Assembly (NCBI GenBank): GCA_034620365.1
Contig: JAQGEQ010000254.1
Span: 186,001 to 250,000 of the forward strand
Source: Pegea sp. RAD2-039
Lineage: Eukaryota; Chordata; Thaliacea; Salpida; Salpidae
Direction of reading: 5' to 3'
Length of the DNA: 64,000 bases
This document shows positions 11,845-24,364 of the stretch, in pieces (within the stretch, counting starts at the first letter, position 1; every line of letters begins with the position of its first letter). The translations under genes were made by a program, and so were the position numbers. The notes under the pieces are model-generated. The model did no database searches, was not told the origin of the DNA, and saw only the letters and a program-made list of their open reading frames with translations.

Positions 11845-12102
11845 TTAACTTGATAAATTTTGAGCTATGGTTAATTGCTTCAAAGCCTTTTTAGCATTTA
11901 ATAAATGATAATTGATAGATTCTTCATCAGATACTGGAATTGATTTATTTGATTGAAATTCATCATGGACCCACTTTTTCAAATAATTTCTATCACTTGC
12001 TACATCAATCTTGCTTATTGCTCTCATTAAATCTCTATAGCACTTTAACACCTCTTGTCTTTTCATAAATTGTTTTAAAGTCAAAGTATTTTTATAAATC
12101 AT
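11845..12102 (-). CDS. LYRM2: LYR-motif protein LYRM2, mitochondrial
   Basis: A complete small gene of 85 residues without introns. LYRM proteins are mitochondrial adaptors with an acyl-carrier-protein-binding three-helix fold; LYRM2 has been linked to complex I assembly. The alignment to LYRM2 is direct: LTLKQFMKRQEVLKCYRDLM matches LTLKQFxRRQQVLLLYRxIL, and DRNYLKKWVHDEFQSNKS matches DRKYLKDWAREEFRRNKS, with the final helix (LLNAKKALKQLTIAQNLSS) also present. The signature tripeptide reads C-Y-R here instead of L-Y-R, a mild departure at the first position, while the F of the downstream motif (DEF) is kept. The ATG at 12102 gives the normal family N-terminus of about 6 residues before LTLKQF. 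A longer mitochondrial presequence is not visible. Confidence 0.92.
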   Translation of the reverse strand: MIYKNTLTLKQFMKRQEVLKCYRDLMRAISKIDVASDRNYLKKWVHDEFQSNKSIPVSDEESINYHLLNAKKALKQLTIAQNLSS

Positions 12103-14522
12103 TATTACAAATATTCAATAAAACTATAAAATAAAATTTTGTTACAAAAATAAATTTGTTGTTGTATGTCATAAAAAAATTTAAACTATTTATTTAAAGA
12201 CTATTAATAAAAATATTTTACTTTAAAAGTACATTATAACTCAAAATAAAATATTAAAAAAACAAAAACACAATAATAAAATAACAAAAAAATAACAAAA
12301 CCAATATAATAACTTTTTGTAAAATAGCAAACAATATTTAAAATAAACTTTAAAACATTAATAAACTAAAATAAACATACTAAAAAATATCATATAATTT
12401 TTTAAAGTTATTTAAGTCAACTATTTTTTACCTATTAAATCAAAACTTTAATGGAAATTAAAAAAATTCTAAAACCAAGTATGATTATTTTTCATACAAA
12501 AATTATAAAAATCATATTACTATCATTATTAAAATCATTAAAATCAAAATTTATCGATAAGATTTTAAAAACTCGAAAATTTATCAATAAGAAAGTTACT
12601 AAATGTTGGATTTACCTTAAAAATAAAGTCTACCAAAGTGGCTTTTTACACCGAAAACTAATTTTTACTTGTTTTTATATATGTATTTAAAAACGAATGA
12701 GGGTGCCTAAAGAGAGCACATCTCGCTAACACACATTCTCACGAGTTTTTTTTTTTATTTTTTTTTAATAGTTTTTCTCAGGAATTTTGTAAATATGTCT
12801 TCACCTGGGGTCGAACCCGGTACTTCCTAGCTAGAGGATAGGTGTAGTAACCGCTTCGCCAACCAGCAGGACATTTTAAATCTTTAAAAAATTTTACGTT
12901 TAGACTTTAAGCAATTACTAAACTGAATTCACTTTGTACAGATTTAATTTGTTCCATTTTAAAAAGTATCATTAAAGCTACAATAAATTTCACCCTACTT
13001 TTCGAATTATTTAAATCAGGTTTATTGATTTGTTAGAAATTGTAAATTGTAAATATTTTATTACAGTTTTTAAAAAAAGCTAAACACAGGAAAAGTTATT
13101 CTTGTTAGTTTTTTCATTTCCAATTCAATGTTATAAAACCGAATACTATAGGAAGTTTTGAAATTCTGCAGCTTTACCATTTTTGATTTTAAATAGCTTA
13201 TTGCTAAAGTACAATTTATCGTTATTTTAAAACTATTAATATTCATCACTATCAAATAGTTAAGAATATTCAGCTTATGTTTCATCAAAACGAAATTAGA
13301 TGTATTTTGATAATAAAGATTATTTCATTTCCATCAATTAGATTATTCTTCCAAGTTTGATGAGATGTTTTTTACAAAGAAATATCATATATTTGCTAAA
13401 TTGAATAGCTCAAAATATTATTGTGAAATGTATACATTAATCAATGTATAAAAGATTGTGCGTAAAAAAAGTTTTAAAGTAATTACATTAGAAACATAAG
13501 TAAATTGGTACTAAAAAACTATGAATAACTGTTTAATAGATTTATAGAAAAACCAGAATTTAATGATTTACAGCTACTTTTGTCACTGATTGGTTTTGAC
13601 CAAGCTTTGACCTTTATCAAGCCAATTGTACAAAATATCAAGCCTTATATTTAGATTTATTGACATTTCTTATGCAAATTTATGATTTATATTTATAATC
13701 TAATAACTTTCAAAAACAAACTTTGGATTGTGTATTTGTTTAATTACTGCACAAATATTTTTAAAGATAACTTTAAAATGTTTAACATATTTTTAAAGTA
13801 ATTTCTCAACTAATTTCTTAGTATAACGTTAATATAATTTTACGTTTATTATTAAGTAATTTAACAATCGGTTTGTGAATTCAAAAAAGATTTTAAAAAT
13901 TTTTTGGCAGTCCTGTTGCTACAGTAACAGTCGTGTTATTTCTTCTTGTTTATAATAACCATTACTTGTTGCAATTAAATGTAAGATTTTTTATTATTGT
14001 ATTTGTCAGTTATTAAAAAAATATATATTTTAAATTATAAAACTAAACATAATATTATTTTTTGTATTTTTTCATGATACTTTTTTATTCTTTAAATGCT
14101 ACTTTTTGATTTTCATAATTTATTTTCCATTAAAATCTTGTAACTACTCTAAATTAAACTTAAAATAAAGATTTTCTTTGGAATATTATATATTTACTTT
14201 AGAAAATATCAATTTATAAAAATACTTGTTTCATAAAACTTTTCATTGTCATGAATATTAAGAATTTTATTACAAATTGTAATTTAATTTATATTTAATG
14301 AATTGAAAAAATCTATTTAATCATATTTAAGCAGTTGAAGATTTTATTTAAGTTTAGTAACTATTTTCAGTTATTTATGTTTTTATTTTAATGATTTGAA
14401 GATTATATAAACAAGAATAAAAAAATGTCTTCTTATCATATTCATTTTTCAATTATATGACTTTAAATAAGTTTCTCTAAATTGTTTGAATTTTAATAAC
14501 ATTTTCAGAAAGTATAAATTTA
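12103..14522. other. Intergenic interval with one SINE
   Basis: Strongly AT-rich sequence between LYRM2 (-) and the single-exon gene at 14523 (+), which are divergent, so both promoters should lie here. Apart from the tRNA-derived SINE at 12676-12873 I see only scattered short frames without family resemblance. A 3' splice-site-like TTTTCAG ends at 14509, just before the downstream gene's start codon. Confidence 0.6.
12676..12873 (-). mobile_element. tRNA-derived SINE
   Basis: On the minus strand a tRNA-like head has a perfect A box, TGGCGAAGCGG (12861-12851), and a perfect B box, GGTTCGACCCC (12817-12807), correctly spaced for RNA polymerase III. The arms do not fold into a full acceptor stem, so it is not an intact tRNA. 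After the head come a short linker, an A-rich run and a conserved tail block (GTGTGTTAGCGAGATGTGCT, then GGCACCCTCATTCG). The tail block is shared with the repeats at 3.1 and 6.0 kb. No SINE family name can be given from this sequence alone. Confidence 0.8.
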
Positions 14523-15122
14523 ATGATGAATTCTTCCAATCACCATCCTGACTTTAAAAAAGTCATGCTTGCATCCGTAAAAGAGGACCTCTACAACCCT
14601 CGCCTTCCTTCTTTACGTCGAATGGATATGGATGACGTCAGTCACCGCCTTCCACAACAACACAGTCGAACTGCTACCTCTTGTGGTCCACGAGATTTTA
14701 AATCTGCTACAAGTAGCTATTTTAAGCCATGTGATTATCCGTTAGGTGTCAGTAACACCGTCGAAAGAGATGATTTGATAAATCAAACTGTTAGTCTTAA
14801 ATCAGCTGGTGTTAGTAGAGTTGCTGACTTAGATGACAGATACTACGCTAGTGGCGCTCAGAAAAACTGGTCGCGATTGATATCTTCTCTTGGCGAGTTT
14901 AATCTAAGCTCTAAAAGGTCAGAGAAAGGTCAATTCCGCTTCAGTCATTATGCTGTTCGTCATTTTAAACCAGAAGTAACTCAATCTTGGCGTTATACTC
15001 TTGTCCAGGAACCAACACTAGATCAATTTGGTCGCAAACCAATTCCTGCAAACGTGTACGCTCGATATAGAGATACATTTCCTCAATTTTCTCGAAATAT
15101 TTCTCAAGAAGCTTGGAGATAA
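14523..15122 (+). CDS. Single-exon protein, possibly a sperm/ciliary microtubule inner protein (TEPP/SPMIP8-like)
   Basis: A complete 199-residue frame with normal codon use, rich in Arg, Ser and aromatic residues, and no signal peptide or membrane segment. Its architecture is that of axonemal microtubule-associated proteins: an N-terminal stretch with YNPRLPSLRRMDMDDVSHRL, a loop region, then a C-terminal block (residues about 137-199) with FRFSHYAVRHFKPEVTQSWR, PTLDQFGRKPIPANVYARYR and a final FPQFSRNISQEAWR. The last two segments recall TEPP/SPMIP8, a sperm axoneme protein, but that match is from memory and uncertain. The presence of other cilium genes in the window (DRC7) makes a ciliary role reasonable. 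The two consecutive ATGs at 14523 and 14526 leave the exact start open by one residue. A TTTTCAG acceptor-like site 12 bp upstream suggests a 5'-UTR intron or a trans-splice site. Confidence 0.65.
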   Translation: MMNSSNHHPDFKKVMLASVKEDLYNPRLPSLRRMDMDDVSHRLPQQHSRTATSCGPRDFKSATSSYFKPCDYPLGVSNTVERDDLINQTVSLKSAGVSRVADLDDRYYASGAQKNWSRLISSLGEFNLSSKRSEKGQFRFSHYAVRHFKPEVTQSWRYTLVQEPTLDQFGRKPIPANVYARYRDTFPQFSRNISQEAWR

Positions 15123-18100
15123 ACGTGGAAATGATTACAAACTGCTTTTTTGTATACAGCTTTTAAAGTCATCATTTGAATTCACAACTATTAGATATTA
15201 ATCAAAATTTATAAGTCGCTTTTCACTCCATATAAGTTTTTTGTTGTTTTATTGCTTTATTTTACCTATTTAGTTGAAAAATCTGCCTTCCTATATCTTT
15301 ATATACCAACAAATTTTTAGTTATAATGCCAATTCAATAATGTATTATGATAAAGTTACTGAGAACTATTTATTTGTCGAAAAGCTTGATTAATAAGCAA
15401 TTATTTGCTTTTAACCGTAATTCACTTTTTCACATCAAATAGAATTATGTTTCACTGCTATAGTTGTTATGTTTGAAAATAAACTCCACTTTTTAACATT
15501 TTTGTTGTCATTTTTGTTCTGCGAGATCAAAATTATAAAAAGGAATTAGAAATAATCACGTAGATAAACTGATATAAAATAATCAGTTTGCTTTTGATAT
15601 TTTCAGACATATTTCTTCAGTTTGTTTTACTTAATTAATTAAACAAGAACATTAACATGATTGATTAAAACAAAATCTGATTATTTTATCGAAATACTTT
15701 TTACAGTTTGTAAGTATTATTTCATGCTATATGCACTTGCTAATTCTAAATTTTTCAGTTATTTCAATTTGTCTGATTTACTTAGTTGCTACTTTGTAGG
15801 AGGTTTCTGGTTTCTTTGATGCCACAAACAAATTTAAGTTTAACCTTAAAGCTTGTAATCATATTATGTTTCAAACTATTTATCTTTAGTAGCTACTTTT
15901 ACAATTTTTCTTCAAAAAAAATGTTGTTGCAAAAAGAATAGGTTAAAAAATATCAGTATAAAATTATTCTGGAAGCAAAGTAAGTTATTTGCACAAATGA
16001 CTCTTTAAAGATTGCACCATCACTAATTAGGAGCTTTAAACTAGTCCAAAATAAGGAAATCATGATTATATGTATTAGTAAGCACTTATAAGCTGTTATG
16101 TAGTCACCGGCTTATACATAAAACAGTTGATATAAATTTGTTAATACATCAAAATTTGTTGTAATATTTTTTAATAAGAGTAATATTCTCTTATCTGTAG
16201 GATTTCAAACAGATTAAAAAAATAGAAAGTTTGTTATCTAAAAACACTTAAAGAGGTCTTAACTAAAATTATGCTTTGAAAAATTTTAAGACAATTAATC
16301 ATCAAATTAAGAGAAAATTACAAATAAATCATTTGTTGAAATTTGAATTGAGCAATCTGGTTAAAATGTTTTGAGATAATCCTGAAAACTTTGTTGTCAA
16401 ACATTTTGACATTAAAAGTTGCATAAAAAGGCTAAATGGTCAAAACAATTACCACATTTAATCGTTCAATTTGAAGTTTAAAAGCTTCTATTTAAATTCT
16501 ATCCAATGCAATAAATAGATTAGGAATAATCTGAAATAGAAAACTTTCAATTGATAATTATCTTTATCAAATAAAGTTTATTGTCCTATTAAGCACAATT
16601 TCATTCCATGTTTAAATTTAACCTTTTAGCAATAATCACCGATTTTACACTAATATTTTCTGAAAAAGTTATTTATAAATAGAATTTTGGTTAAATTATA
16701 ATAAAAGTAGGTAGTTTCTACCAATATCTTTTCTATTTTCAAAATTAAATAAGCTGAATTTTGTCGAAATTATTTATGGTAAAATTTATAATTTTCAAGA
16801 TATATGAATGATTAAGTAAACAAATTTGTTACATATAGATTACATAAAAAGTAGTATTACAAGAGATTTACAAAAGAACAAAATAATATAAACTGTCAAT
16901 AACAGCATTAGTCACGATAACAAGCTCATATTGCAAATTTTGAGAAGCTTAGCGTTGTTAATGATCAATTGGAAAAACCATTTTGAATCAAATGAATACA
17001 TTTTTGTGATGCTTCCTGCCCAGAATACTGACGTAAAATAGTCAGTATTAACAAAATGATGTCTGAAAGCAACAAATGATGAATTCAAGCAAAAGTTTCA
17101 ACTTTTAATGTGAAATATTCGAAAAAAACACCGTTATAGTAAGTAATATGCCAGAGATTTCCGATTTTAGCTTTTAGTGTCGTTATAGAACTCTTCCTTC
17201 AAACTGTTTTGCTATGATAACCATCAAAGCTAAATGAATGGCAGCAACAGTTTATTCAAAATATAAATTCAAATAATGGTTTGGCATTCTTCTTGTTCTT
17301 TTTTAAATGTTTAATTTTAGCAAAACTAAATTTTGTTTATATAATTTTGAATAATTTTAACTTAAATTATTGATATATTTATTTAATAGTGTTTACAAAT
17401 TTATATTTTTGTAGTTTTTTTTTGTTGCTTGTTTGCAAGTTTTGAGAATTTTTTTCAGGATTTATTCCTAAGAGAGATTACAATGCTTTTTTTTTTACTT
17501 ATAAACAACTAGAGTAAAAGTTTGGAAATTCTTATTAAGAAAGAATTATGTGTTGTTGAACTCTTAAGTACATCCTCAATGATATCGATTATTATTAAAA
17601 TTAAACAATTGTAGATGATAGTTTCATTTGCTATTTTTTCTGATTTATTTTTTTATTTTTCTTCAAATTCATAAAAGTTTTTTAATCTTTTAATTATTTC
17701 CGTCCAAAAGTCCATAATAAATTCAGAAGCCAAAAAACAATCCATTTTTAAAAGATACCAAAAAATTTAAGAATATTTAAAATCAAATAAAAATTTAAGT
17801 AAAAATTTAAAGTGTTATTTTAATTTTTCAAATAATCTACTTTTAAAAGTAATTTGAGTACTTATTTTTTTAACTCTTTTTTCGATTTTACAAGTCGTAT
17901 ATCACTTACTGTTTCGTCTAAACTGTTAGATTGACATTTTAAAGTTAAAATAATCAGTAAAAAATGGAAGTAATTAAACTGGAGCCTCTGTACCGAAATT
18001 TGAACGAAGTTATAAACGATCATTAATCTATAGTTGATAAGAAATCCGGCAAAGCAATTCATTTTATAAAAGTACGCTGTTAACTTGTCATTACAAGCGT

Positions 18101-19854
18101 TTAACACAATTTCATAATCCTCATAAATCAAATCAGAGTAGTTGTTTTGTGACACGATGAAAGAATTTAAAAAACTTTTCTTTCCCTTCTTACGTTAACA
18201 TGTTTGTTAGAAAGACTTCCTTTTAAGCGTTACTATTCATTCGTTGATTAACCTCTCATTATAATCGGGTTTCAATTCGACATTGCATACTAGTCACACA
18301 CAAAAAAAGAGAATTTTGACATTTTCTAGTTTTTTGTTCTTATTTTAGTTTTTAAACTTTCCGTTTCTACTTTTATCTCAAGGTAGTGCTAGCAAAGGCG
18401 TTAAACTCAAATCAGTTTCAGTATTAATACGTTTAACCAGCTTATTGATATTCATCATCACTTAGTAAAAACACCTTAAACAGATATAAGCAGCTTCATT
18501 CTGTTAGTCATTTGGAAGGTAGTTTACAAAGTTGTTCAGCATTTTTCATGAGGCAACTCACTTCCTTATTTTTGAAATTTTAAAGTGATTTATGTACAGA
18601 TTAAGTTAATGTTATTACAGCTTATCAGCTTCGTATAAATATAGTAGACATTCGTTGAAAGTCAAAGTTGTATTTAGTTGAGTAAGCTATAACTTAAATA
18701 AAAATTAGTTTAAGAAAAATTTCTTGGGATATTTTTTGTGATTTTTTTTATAACAGGTTAAAGATATTAAAGGAAAATATTTGATATAAATTAGTTTGCT
18801 AAATATATTTAATTTTTATATAATTCTAATCTTTATAGATAGCCAATCGTAAAGTTTTGTTTTTAAACGAGTGTGTAGAATTTGCAACATAAGAAATAAA
18901 TTAAATAATAAATTGAAATTTGTTTTAATGATTTTTCTATTACAATTGAAAATATTAAATTAAACTTTTACAATTCTATTAGTAACTTTTTTAAACAAAG
19001 ATGCAAAAATTAAAATAATTTGATAAATTTGATGTAACTTTAAACTAATTACTACCTGCTGACAGCAATAATTTTAGCCTAAAGTAAAAAGAATCTGAAA
19101 CGTTTAAAATTTAAATATTATTCTATCTTAACGTATTATTATTTCATTCAATTTAATGTTATTTCATCAATAAAAAAACTTGGTAGAAAGTTGTTGAATG
19201 TTTTAAAACTTTGACCTAAGCAACTGTCATCACTTCTTAATAAGCTCTGTTAAAATATATTTTCACTTGATTTTCACTGTTACCTTGATGATTTTCAATT
19301 ACTTCGTCTTTCTGATCGCAGTAATCATATTTATGAAAAAAAGTTTAAATTGAAACAATCCAATAAGAAAAGAATACATTAAGAAGATTTGAATATTTGA
19401 TTTTATGTAAAAATGCAAACCTGCTTCAGATATTTGTTTCATTTTCTCTTTTTAAGTTAGATGGTTTAGCTATGATTTTATTTTTAAATAGATAATTAAA
19501 GGTTTTATTATATTACAAATTATTTTTTTTAATAAGGTAAGTTTATAAAATCAATAATTCAAAGTTTAAAACTTTGTTATTTGGAATATATTTGACGAAG
19601 GTTTACAAATACAACACCGGAAAGGTTTTAATTGAACATATGATGTATTTAGTTGGGTATTATTTCACGGTCTAAACTAAACAAGTATGTAAAATCAAAT
19701 TTATTTGGTTTCAACTCCATTTTCATATTATTTTGTAAATAGATTTAAAGTAAAACTTAACGGTGTTTTTCCTTTTCATTTTTCAGTACAAACACATTCA
19801 TTTTATAAACTTTTTTTCTAAACTCATTTTTATTGATCAATAATTTCATTTCAA
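15123..19854. other. 4.7-kb intergenic region upstream of the homeobox gene
   Basis: It contains the 3' UTR of the preceding gene and, presumably, cis-regulatory DNA of the homeobox gene that starts at 19855. I see no exon with family resemblance. A 97-residue minus-strand frame at 17862-18155 has no recognisable features. A TTTTTCAG at about 19786 could be a 5'-UTR acceptor for the homeobox transcript. Confidence 0.55.
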
Positions 19855-22800
19855 ATGGATTTCAATCATGATAAAGGAGATATCTTAGTAAATAACTTCT
19901 CAGAAGTCTTATGCTTAAAATATCCAAAATCAAATGATTTGACTCTAAGCAAAGTTCCACATCACTCCAAAAGCGACTCAAAGACAACTGAAAAAAAATT
20001 AAGTTGTTTGTCGGATGCAAATATTCGACTTGTAAGTTATTCGCTGATAGTTCTTCAACTTTTTAACTATTTACAAATAAAATTATTCTTTAATTATACT
20101 TGTATTTAGCTTTTACTTATCTATAAATCCAACTTAAAGCTTTTTAGCAGCCAGATGATAGACGTAGCAGCCAATCAAGTATCAGTCAATCGAAGTCAAC
20201 TCTCAAGTTTGGAATTGACGCAATTCTAAGCTCAGAATCACTTCATACCTCCCCTAAGATCCACAACAAATCCGAACTTTGCTTCAGTCCTGTTGATGCA
20301 ACGAAGGAAGCGCGTTGCAGCAGCTTCATTCAAAAATCGAGTTCAAGTCTTACTTCCTGTACAGTACGAGAAACTTATTGTCATGGTAACAAGACAGATG
20401 TTAGCAAGCAAAAAGGTCTGGGAACTTTCCAGTACAAGTCATTAGATTTAAAGATGCCATTTGAAGCTTCGAAAGTGGATTTAAGTCCTGATAAATATCC
20501 AAAATCAAAAGATAATCAGTTTGGTTATGATTTCATGAAAACGAGAAGTGAAGTGGACTGTGAAAAGATTTCGAGACCTCAAAACACATTGATGAAGGTT
20601 TCGGACTTTTATCAAGGAGAAGATTATCACAGAAAATGTGTCAGAAATTTCAATTCTAAATACAAACACGAAGAATTTGCTTCTAACTTAAAAGTTAAAG
20701 AATTTTCTAATCAACCTTACTACTTAAAGAAAGGTAAATTTATATAAAAAAATCCCAACAAAGTAGTAGATGAGTTTTGTTGGGTTTTCAGGTTTATATT
20801 CACCAAACATATCACATCGAGCAAGCCAAATCGATAATTGGCCTTTGGTTTGTCAGCGTCATCTACAAAACCAATTTCAGGCCTGGCAAGCTCTAGCACT
20901 TTCTTACCGTAAGAGTTTCCAAATAAAGTTTTGTAAATTTAATTAATATTTAATTAAAAACTATTTATTGTAAGTGGTAATATTTTGTATATTTCAAATT
21001 TTAATATAAAAGCTAGCGTCTTAACATTTTTTTATCGAAATTTTGTGTGATTTTAAAACAACGTTTTTTATTCTATCTTGTGAATGCTTTTTAGACAGGA
21101 AAAACTCTCATAAACAAATCTATTTTGTTGTATTATTTATATCCAATACATCATACTTCTCATATCAATATAAAGATTATTATTGATGTTCTATAGATGG
21201 GTTTCTATAGCTGTTACCGTGACATAGATCTTGCTATTTCAAAGCTGTCCTTATTTAATACTTTATAATCTAACAATAATTTCTCTTTCAAAATCAAATA
21301 TCTTTGAGTGTTTGTTTTTAAACTATGTCATTTTTAAATTTGCCTTTTAAATCATGTAATATATTAGAAGTTAATTTGATTGAATTTCCTACAAGGAAAT
21401 TTTCATTGAAATGTTTGCAAGTTAATAAAGAAAGCTATTTGCTTCCTTGTTGTGATGTTTATGTATCGCATTTAGTGTTTTCATATAAATTTTTATTATC
21501 AAATTAAAATACTTTATGTTTTACAGTCAATAATAAAGCTTATAGAAGCTTTATTGTCAATGTCACTTTAAATGTTTTCACGAAAGTTGCTTTTGTAGAT
21601 ATCTTCTAAGACAACATCCTCTTTTTCTCAAAAAACTTTCATTCAACAAATCTGTCACTTCAAATATATTATGACTTCTTAAATGACTTGTCAAATTCGT
21701 CTTTAGAACCGCATTTCCGAAAATTGATTCTGCAACCGTCTCTAGTTGACATGAGTGCAGCTTGTGATATGAAAGATCAGACGGTGGAGGACGGATGTTC
21801 TCCAAACTCATCTCTCCATCAACCGTTTATGAGAAACTCTAACAGCTCGTCAATAGAAAGCAGTGAAAATGATATAAAGTCGAATAGAAAACGCAGAAAA
21901 TGGAGCAGAACCGTGTTTAGGTGTGTGTTTTGATTGACTAACTTTTATTTCTACTTTTCCTGTGTTACTGGCATCACTTTGAATAAGCTTTCATCAACAG
22001 GAAATCAGATTTTGGTATAAACACTCCAAATGATATTTGAGATGTAACTTTTATAGGCGATTCAAAGTTATTGTTTCGTTTTTAATCATAACTTTGATTT
22101 TTAAATCAATCTAAAGATCACAATAAAAAAGAAGATACAACAAAATCTCACTTTACAGATCTTTCTTTTATGTTTCAGTGTAACGCAAAGAAATGAACTG
22201 GAAAAAAGCTTTGAAGTTCAAAAATATGTTGCAAAGCGAGAACGCTTAACACTTGCAAATAACTTAGGTTTGACTGACTCACAGGTAAGAAACGAAAATG
22301 ATTATTAAAGAAATCGTATACAACCTTAAAAGTCATATCATGAGTTTTTAAATGATCGTTAGCTAACTACGTGGATTATGAAACTTTTTGGCTACAAGTT
22401 AAGTTTCCGTTAATATGTGTGAAATGTGTCAGACACTCTAAGTACCAACAAGTAGCTAAAAAAGACAAGATAATTAATTATAAAGCTATAGATGAAGTAA
22501 AAACGTTGTTAAATGGAAATGAAATATTTAAACGTGATTTAGACATATGATATTACATCAGGTATATGTACAGCAAGGAAAAAATCATTGACTTTGTCAT
22601 GATGCTCTGTGCAGTGACTGATGACTTTCAAACTTGTTGTAACATGTAGTTGTTTAGGTTTTAATGATATTCAAATTATTTATGAATAGTATCTTTATGT
22701 TTCAAATCTAATTTTGTTTTTTATTAATTCTAAATGAACGAAAATATTAGGAAATTTTTAATTGATGCTCATAAACATCTAAATGGTAATCGTATAAACG

Positions 22801-23078
22801 TCTGAGGAGTCCTACACCTATTGAAGCTGATAAAGAAAACAAAAATTTCTGATTTAAAATTTTCATCAAAAATGTTTATCTTTTAAAGTTTGATTTCGAT
22901 GAAGAGAAAATAGTTTTGTCATCAGCAGTTTTGTTTATAGGTGAGAATATGGTTTCAAAACAGAAGGATGAAATGGAGACAAGAACAGAAGTGCTGCATC
23001 CGAAAATCGTCATGTAAGGACACGATAAGATCCTGTGAAGATCATCAACCGTCCTTTTTAACAAAAGATCTTCTTTAG
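19855..23078 (+). CDS. H2.0/HLX-type homeobox transcription factor with an eh1 motif
   Basis: Six exons (19855-20031, 20148-20733, 20792-20908, 21707-21920, 22179-22284, 22941-23078) join in phase into 445 codons. The homeodomain is at residues 357-416: it starts RKWSRTVFS, has LEKSFEVQKYVAKRERL in helix 1/2 and VRIWFQNRRMKWR in helix 3, with Gln at position 50 and Asn at 51. The KWSRxVFS start and FExQKYV helix are closest to HLX/H2.0 (SWSRAVFS, FEIQKYV). As in many HLX-like genes, an intron splits the homeodomain between positions 44 and 45; a second falls at position 9. Residues 80-87, FGIDAILS, form an Engrailed-homology-1 motif that recruits Groucho/TLE corepressors, so the protein is probably a nuclear repressor. 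Residues 88-340 are Ser-rich and unconserved. The C-terminal tail is only 29 residues. The exon 2 acceptor is a NAGNAG (TAGCAG), allowing a one-residue variant. Orthology to HLX rather than another NK-like family is likely but not proven. Confidence 0.88.
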
Positions 23079-24364
23079 CTTCATACTCGTTGTAACCTAC
23101 GTTGTTCGGAGACTTCAATAAATTTTTTGCTTTAATCTGATATCACAAATTGAAAAGTTTGTAAGATTCTGTTGAACATTTTAAAATAGTCAACTTATTC
23201 AAATTTTAAATTGGACTTTTGATAAACATTTAGATTGCTCAAGAGTTTGATAAAAGAGCTCAATTTATCGAGAAAATCAACTAACTAACTACTTTGAAAT
23301 ATTGATTACAGTTAAGTTTTATATAATACATCATTAGTACTGATTAGTGTTTGAGGTAATTAAAAAAAAGTTTATTTTAAAATGGAAACAGCTTTTGAAA
23401 GTTTAATAAATTCTAACAATCCTATTTTTCAATCTAAGTTTTTCTTACTTCGTTGGTGGGTTTATATTCAATTTATATTTCAAATTTCTATCTATGATTT
23501 TGATTTACAACAGACGTGTTTGGTGTATGCCTTAAAAGTGAAAGATGTAAATAAAGATTTCAGATAAAAAGAAATTATTTTAAATAAAAGCTAAATAAGA
23601 AAATTGATGAAGTATACAACAACTATCATCTGTTTATGAACTGATCTTTATCCTTTTCTAAGTAATCTTGGTCCATAAGATGCTGTTGATTGTGGATTTT
23701 TAACATGTTAAGGTGCAAAGTCGATTGAATGTAATAATTTTTATACATCACATGGGGTTGCATATTTGACAATTGAAATTTTTATACGAAAAAGTAATTA
23801 AAGAAATCTTTTTATTTCTTACTTCAAGATATTTAACTCAAATCTTCTTGAACCGTCAGAGCATAATGAAAAAGAAAACAATTTCAAAATTGTACTAATG
23901 AAAATGACAAATTAAATTTCTAAAACGTTTAAAATATTCATCACACAGAAAATTGAATCAGCCAAAAAGGACACCGCGGAAGTTTGCAGTTTAATTAGAT
24001 AAAAATGACAATACTAAAAAAATAAATCTCTATTAAAAAGCAAGGCGATAAATGTTTAAGATTCGATGTTTTCTATTTGCATAGATATTCAAGATCATAT
24101 AATAACGTTTCTAACATTGATCGATATGTTGGAAATAAATCAGCTACTTGTGTGGAACTATTCATCACCAGATTTTGTACTTTTCTAGAGCTGCAAATAA
24201 AAAAAAGTAAAAAAATTTGAAAAATTTTATCGGAAACACTGACGATTTGATATTAAGCCAACTTCGTATATACGATCTGAACTTTTCTGAATCAGACAAC
24301 GTTACAGCGTCAAGAAAAAGTTCCTGAAAGATTTGGAAGATTTAAAAGATAAAAATGAAATAAA
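23079..24364. other. Spacer between convergent homeobox and TTC13 genes
   Basis: This 1.3-kb AT-rich sequence lies between two stop codons that face each other. It should hold both 3' UTRs. A 61-residue plus-strand frame at 23382 has no family resemblance and ends without context. Confidence 0.55.

Noticed and set aside
12795-12873. A functional tRNA gene
   Set aside because: A and B boxes are perfect, but the acceptor stem does not pair and the sequence continues into a SINE linker, A-run and tail.
17862-18155. A 97-residue minus-strand frame as a possible gene
   Set aside because: No family resemblance, no upstream or downstream exons, and composition like the surrounding AT-rich DNA.
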